Shown one piece after another: positions 6,397-9,452 of a DNA stretch of 9,452 nucleotides. The DNA is from Rikenellaceae bacterium (lineage in GTDB: Bacteria; Bacteroidota; Bacteroidia; Bacteroidales; Rikenellaceae). Below the pieces are notes generated by a model, which had not been told where the DNA came from, ran no database searches, and saw only the letters and a list, made by a program, of their open reading frames with translations. The first letter of the stretch is position 1, and the number at the start of each line of letters is the position of its first letter. Location: contig JAJBVQ010000036.1 in NCBI GenBank assembly GCA_020859745.1, forward strand, positions 1-9,452. The letters run 5' to 3'. The position numbers and the translations under genes are program-made.

Positions 6397-7446
6397 CTAT
6401 TTGTTGTTTTCAGGACGCAGCTTGCGCACAACAGCGCCTGCCTGCCACATTTCGCTTTCGCGCAGTTCCTTGAGCTCTTTCTCAAGCCCTTCGCGGTAGT
6501 CGGGTTTCGAGTTGCAGTCGATCGAACGCTGCGCTTCGTTGCCATTGGCCACTTCGCTGTACAGTTTTTTGAACACCGGCAGGGTGGCGTCGCGGAACGG
6601 TTTCCACCAGTCCAATGCCCCGCGCTGTGCGGTGGTCGAGCAGTTGGCGTACATCCAGTCCATCCCGTTTTCAGCCACCAGCGGCATCAGCGACTGCGTC
6701 AGCTCTTCGATGGTCTCGTTAAAGGCTTCCGACGGGGTGTGTCCGTTCTCGCGCAGCACCTGGTACTGTGCTGCGAAGATCCCCTGGATCGCACCCATCA
6801 ACGTACCGCGTTCTCCGGTCAAGTCCGAGAACACTTCGCGTTTGAAATCGGTTTCGAACAGGTAACCCGAACCTACGCCGATCCCCAGCGCAATAACCCG
6901 GTCCTTAGCCTTCCCGGTCGCATCCTGGAACACGGCGAAGCTGGAGTTCAAGCCACGCCCAGCCACAAACATCCGCCGCAGCGAAGTCCCCGACCCTTTC
7001 GGAGCCACGAGGATAACGTCCACGTCGGCCGGCGGAACGATGCCGGTCTTTTCCTTATAGGTGATCCCGAAGCCGTGCGAGAAGTAGAGGGCTTTGCCCG
7101 GGGTAAGGTGTTTCTTAACAGTCGGCCAAAGGGCGATCTGTCCGGCGTCCGAAAGCAGGAACTGGATAATAGTCCCTTTTTCGCAGGCCTCTTCGATCTC
7201 GAACAGGGTTTTGCCCGGCACCCAGCCGTCTGCCACAGCTTTGTCCCAGGTTTTGGAGTTCTTGCGCTGGCCCACGATTACGTTGAAGCCGTTGTCGCGC
7301 AGGTTCATGGCCTGGCCTGGGCCCTGTACGCCGTATCCGATCACTGCGATCGTTTCGTCTTTGAGGATTTCTGCCGCTTTGCTCAGGGGGAATTCTTCGC
7401 GCGTAACCACGCTCTCTTCCACACCGCCGAAATTGATTTTTGCCAT
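6397..7446 (-). CDS. ilvC: Ketol-acid reductoisomerase
   Basis: The 349-residue cytosolic enzyme isomerises and reduces acetolactate (or acetohydroxybutyrate) with NAD(P)H in valine/leucine/isoleucine synthesis. It has an N-terminal Rossmann fold with IGYGVQGPGQA (36-46) and a cofactor-selecting loop GQRKNSKTW (59-67), and catalytic/Mg-site residues His124 (SHGF), Asp208 and Glu212 (SDLTGERG), Glu244 and Glu248 (NETIEE) and Ser270 (NCSTTAQRG). It closely resembles Bacteroidales IlvC over its whole length, including the ending RKLRPENNK. The ATG at 7446 gives the family start MAKINFGG. The frame stays open to an ATG at 7515, but that adds a 23-residue stretch that would begin upstream of the candidate transcription start. 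It follows ilvN after 89 bp and ends in a strong terminator. Confidence 0.97.
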   Translation of the reverse strand: MAKINFGGVEESVVTREEFPLSKAAEILKDETIAVIGYGVQGPGQAMNLRDNGFNVIVGQRKNSKTWDKAVADGWVPGKTLFEIEEACEKGTIIQFLLSDAGQIALWPTVKKHLTPGKALYFSHGFGITYKEKTGIVPPADVDVILVAPKGSGTSLRRMFVAGRGLNSSFAVFQDATGKAKDRVIALGIGVGSGYLFETDFKREVFSDLTGERGTLMGAIQGIFAAQYQVLRENGHTPSEAFNETIEELTQSLMPLVAENGMDWMYANCSTTAQRGALDWWKPFRDATLPVFKKLYSEVANGNEAQRSIDCNSKPDYREGLEKELKELRESEMWQAGAVVRKLRPENNK

Positions 7447-7502
7447 TGTCGTGTGTTGGTTTGTTGTATTTGGTATTTTCTTTTTTCTCTCTTGCGAAGT
7501 GC

Positions 7503-7510
7503 TAAAGGTA
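7503..7510 (-). promoter_or_regulatory. Weak candidate internal promoter for ilvC (TACCTTTA)
   Basis: In the 89-bp ilvN-ilvC gap the minus strand reads TACCTTTA, one base from TAnnTTTG. Transcription from it would give a leader of about 50 nt that is almost free of T-rich pairing partners and rich in A and C, typical of efficient Bacteroidetes leaders. No good -33 box is visible, so ilvC may simply be co-transcribed with ilvN. Confidence 0.35.
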
Positions 7511-7535
7511 CGCATTAATCCGCGAAAACGGTGCG

Positions 7536-8096
7536 TCAGTCGCCTAAATAATCGCGTTTGTCCATAATCCCGTTCAGGGCGTTTTCCACCGTGGCGTCGT
7601 GCAGCACGATGTTTTCCGACTGGGTGAACTGCATCAGCATGCCGCTTTGCACCAGATAGCCGCGCAGGGCTTCGATCTCCTCTTTGGCCCCGGTGCGCTC
7701 CAGCACCACGTATTCAGGGTTGATCTCGATCACCCGGGCGTTGTACTCTTTCAGGCAGGTATCGCCGCCTTTGAGGAACAGTTCGGGCGAGACTTTGTAG
7801 AGGGCGATCTGCTGGGCAGTGAACTCCTCGGTGCGGTACTTGTCGGCCCGCAGCACCTCGATGATGCGCTCGATGCCGCTGAGGATGCGGCACGCCGTAT
7901 CCTCGGTGGTGAATGCGTGGATGGTGAACATGCTGATCCCCTTGACCGGCGTTTCGCTGACCTTCAGGCTCTCGATATTGATCTTGCGGCGGGTGAAGAT
8001 GGAGGTGATGCGCCCCAGCACCCCGACCTGGTTTTCGGTGAATACCGTGATGATATATTCCCGGATCGTGGGATCCGTGTCTTTATTCGGTGCCAT
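7536..8096 (-). CDS. ilvN: Acetolactate (acetohydroxyacid) synthase small, regulatory subunit
   Basis: This 186-residue subunit binds the catalytic subunit IlvB, raises its activity and confers feedback inhibition by branched-chain amino acids. The N-terminal ACT domain (about 13-85) includes YIITVFTENQVGVLGRITSI and INIESLKVSET. Asn22, Gly25 and Asn40 occupy the positions of E. coli IlvH Asn11, Gly14 and Asn29, which line the valine site, so valine sensitivity is likely. The C-terminal half (about 90-170) matches the second ACT-like domain of the family, e.g. KEYNARVIEINPEYVVLERT. Length is normal. The ATG at 8096 has no Shine-Dalgarno sequence. It is separated from ilvB by an unusually long 321-bp gap. 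Confidence 0.95.
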   Translation of the reverse strand: MAPNKDTDPTIREYIITVFTENQVGVLGRITSIFTRRKINIESLKVSETPVKGISMFTIHAFTTEDTACRILSGIERIIEVLRADKYRTEEFTAQQIALYKVSPELFLKGGDTCLKEYNARVIEINPEYVVLERTGAKEEIEALRGYLVQSGMLMQFTQSENIVLHDATVENALNGIMDKRDYLGD

Positions 8097-8129
8097 AGTT
8101 TCGGTCCAATTTTGTCGTTCGTGGTATAT

Positions 8130-8137
8130 TATCTTTG
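8130..8137 (+). promoter_or_regulatory. Plus-strand promoter-like element in the ilvB-ilvN gap (TATCTTTG)
   Basis: TATCTTTG is an exact match to TAnnTTTG and points away from ilvN into the structured gap, so it is antisense to the ilv genes. A TTTG at 8111-8114 lies 15 bp upstream, a few bases closer than the usual -33 distance. A transcript would start near 8144. Confidence 0.45.
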
Positions 8138-8143
8138 CATTCT

Positions 8144-8328
8144 GACTGCGGTGTCAGCCTTAAAGTGACAGCCGCGTGTTACCCCTATTTCGGGCGTCCG
8201 CAAACCGCCTGTTAGACTTATGCCGCGCGCTAACGGAAATCCACCGAAAAGCCTGACGGCTTTTACGTTGTCTTTCCTATGTTAGCGGTGCGCGCGGGTG
8301 CCTCCGGGCACGCCGAGTGGGCTGTAAC
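8144..8328 (+). ncRNA. Candidate structured RNA in the ilvB-ilvN gap (possibly 6S-like); strand not certain
   Basis: The 321-bp gap 8097-8417 has no convincing protein gene but much nested complementarity. A 5' hairpin pairs GCGGTGTCA (8148-8156) with TGACAGCCGC (8166-8175), one bulged base. A long hairpin then forms from stacked helices: GTTAC 8178-8182/GTAAC 8324-8328 plus CCC/GGG; TCG-GCGT/ACGCCGA (8190-8197/8310-8316); CCGCGCGC 8223-8230/8290-8297; TAAC/GTTA and GGAAA/TTTCC (8231-8239/8273-8284); and at the tip AAAAGCC-TGAC-GGCTTTT (8247-8264). A side hairpin GTGCC-TCCG-GGCAC (8298-8311) forms a stable UNCG-type loop only if the plus strand is transcribed, which with the TATCTTTG element favours a plus-strand RNA. 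A long, interrupted hairpin is the shape of 6S RNA, but I cannot match its sequence to a known family. Alternatively it is a minus-strand leader or processing element of ilvN. Confidence 0.4.
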
Positions 8329-8417
8329 TACCCTAAAGTACGGTACTGCCCTGCGCGGGCGGCGTCCGGGTGACCCCGGCGGGACGGGCGATGCTGCGAT
8401 CGCTATGGAAATCGTGC

Positions 8418-9452
8418 TTATTCCGTGTAGATCAAATCGTCCAGCGAAGCCCCGCCCGGAATCATCGGGAAGACGTTGTCTTCCTTGCCGACGATCACTT
8501 CGAGGAAACACGGCCCGTCGGTTTTCAGCAAGGTCTGCACCGCCTCCTGCAACTCGAACCGCTTGGTCACCCGTTGCGCCGGTATGCCGTACGCTTCGGC
8601 GATCTTCACGAAGTCCGGGTTGACCAATTCCGTGGCGTTGTACCGTTTCTCCATAAAGAGCTGCTGCCACTGGCGCACCATGCCGAGGAACGAGTTGTTG
8701 AGCACCACGACTTTGACCGGTATCCCCCAGTGGATCATGGTTCCCAGCTCCTGCATGGTCATCTGGAAGCCGCCGTCGCCCAGGAAGACCACCACGTCGC
8801 GCCCTGCGGTCGCGGGGTTCTCCTCCAGCGCCACCTTGGCCCCGATGGCCGCGGGCAGCCCATAGCCCATCGTCCCCAATCCCCCCGAAGTGATGAGGCT
8901 CCGGGTATGCTTATAGGTAGAGTACCGCGCGGCCATCATCTGGTGCTGTCCCACGTCGGTCACGATCACCGCTTCGCCTGCCGATTCCTGCGCCACCGCC
9001 GCGATGGCTTCCCCCATGGTCAGCTCCTCGCGGTTCGGGTGCAGCTGCCGGCTGATAACCTTGTCCAGCTCGGCCTTCGCATGCCCGGCGGCCAGGTCGA
9101 ACCACTCGGCCCGCGCCTTGCGGGTAACGGGCCCTGCCTTCAATATAGCCTCGACCGCCTCACGGGCGTCGGTCACGATAGCCAGGTCGGTGCGCACGTT
9201 CTTGTTGACCTCCACCGGGTCTATCTCGATATGGATGACCCGTGCCTTCGGCGCATAGGTCTTCAGGTCACCCGTTACGCGGTCGCTGAAACGCATCCCC
9301 ACCGCAATAATCAGATCTGCCTCCTGCGTCATCAGGTTCCCGGCCACATTGCCGTGCATCCCCACCATCCCGATATATAACGGGTGGTCGCTCGGCACGC
9401 ATGACAAGCCCATGAGCGTAGAGGCCACCGGAATATTCCCCGCCTCCGCCAG
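8418..9452 (-). CDS. ilvB: Acetolactate synthase large, catalytic subunit (C-terminal 344 residues; 5' part outside the window)
   Basis: This TPP-, FAD- and Mg-dependent enzyme condenses two pyruvates, or pyruvate and 2-oxobutyrate, in branched-chain amino acid synthesis. The frame is open to the right edge, beginning LAEAGNIPVASTLMGLSCVP, so about 200-240 N-terminal residues, including the catalytic Glu of the first TPP domain, are missing. Visible are the central FAD/DHP-type domain (ADLIIAVGMRFSDRVTG, IHIEIDPVEVNKN) and the C-terminal TPP domain: DVGQHQMMAARY, SGGLGTMGYGLPAAIGA, the diphosphate motif GDGGFQMTMQEL starting at visible residue 225 and ending with NN (252-253), then FLGMVRQWQQLF. 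The C-terminus is complete. The next gene in the same direction is the partner subunit ilvN, but 321 bp away. Confidence 0.96.
   Translation of the reverse strand: MAEAGNIPVASTLMGLSCVPSDHPLYIGMVGMHGNVAGNLMTQEADLIIAVGMRFSDRVTGDLKTYAPKARVIHIEIDPVEVNKNVRTDLAIVTDAREAVEAILKAGPVTRKARAEWFDLAAGHAKAELDKVISRQLHPNREELTMGEAIAAVAQESAGEAVIVTDVGQHQMMAARYSTYKHTRSLITSGGLGTMGYGLPAAIGAKVALEENPATAGRDVVVFLGDGGFQMTMQELGTMIHWGIPVKVVVLNNSFLGMVRQWQQLFMEKRYNATELVNPDFVKIAEAYGIPAQRVTKRFELQEAVQTLLKTDGPCFLEVIVGKEDNVFPMIPGGASLDDLIYTE

Noticed and set aside
7447..7515. Upstream in-frame ATG extending IlvC by 23 residues
   Set aside because: The extension is not family-like, starts upstream of the likely transcription start, and MAKINFGG matches the normal IlvC start.
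6364..7518. 384-codon open frame on the plus strand
   Set aside because: Antisense shadow of ilvC in GC-rich sequence; no domain and it crosses the ilvC leader.
8247..8264. AAAAGCC-TGAC-GGCTTTT hairpin as a rho-independent terminator
   Set aside because: Only four T follow on either strand, and the hairpin is the tip of a larger fold; kept as part of the structured RNA.
8396..8403. GCGATCGC palindrome
   Set aside because: Single occurrence in a GC-rich region next to the ilvB stop; no sign of a repeat family.
8370..9380. 336-codon open frame on the plus strand
   Set aside because: Antisense shadow of ilvB; His/Arg/Pro/Gly-rich translation without domain.

Overview
This is an ordinary chromosomal stretch from a GC-rich member of the Bacteroidales, probably Alistipes/Rikenellaceae. 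That placement is inferred from TAnnTTTG-type -7 promoter elements, starts without Shine-Dalgarno sequences, a RecQ with its zinc site far downstream of the helicase core, and the C-terminal piece of a FISUMP-type surface protein. No tRNA, rRNA, CRISPR array or transposase gene was seen.

Layout. Positions 1-2868 (minus strand) are a tight operon: rpe, then an ABC-F ATPase gene, then a gene that begins inside the ABC-F stop region and leaves the window; only its basic low-complexity N-terminus is visible. A compact divergent promoter region (about 2930-2970) separates rpe from recQ, which runs on the plus strand to 4927. Convergent to recQ lies a 5'-truncated FISUMP fragment (4967-5446) that abuts the 3' end of an exported Fe/Mn-type superoxide dismutase gene (5421-6101, minus). 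The gap between sod and ilvC holds a strong ilvC terminator and a 175-bp segment with imperfect inverted terminal repeats and 8-bp direct repeats, which looks like a MITE. It carries most of the best sod promoter candidate. From 6397 to the right edge (minus strand) lie branched-chain amino acid genes in the order ilvB (3' part only), ilvN, ilvC.

How they work together. IlvB and IlvN are the catalytic and regulatory subunits of acetohydroxyacid synthase, and IlvC performs the next step of valine/isoleucine synthesis. Unusually, ilvB and ilvN are separated by 321 bp without a convincing protein gene. That gap folds into a long multi-helix hairpin and has a TATCTTTG promoter-like element on the plus strand. 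It is a candidate structured small RNA (perhaps 6S-like) or a leader/processing element of ilvN.

The most interesting points are the MITE-like element that appears to supply the sod promoter, the structured ilvB-ilvN gap, and the FISUMP remnant joined to the end of sod. All other genes are well-known families. I did not see evidence for a new multi-gene system.
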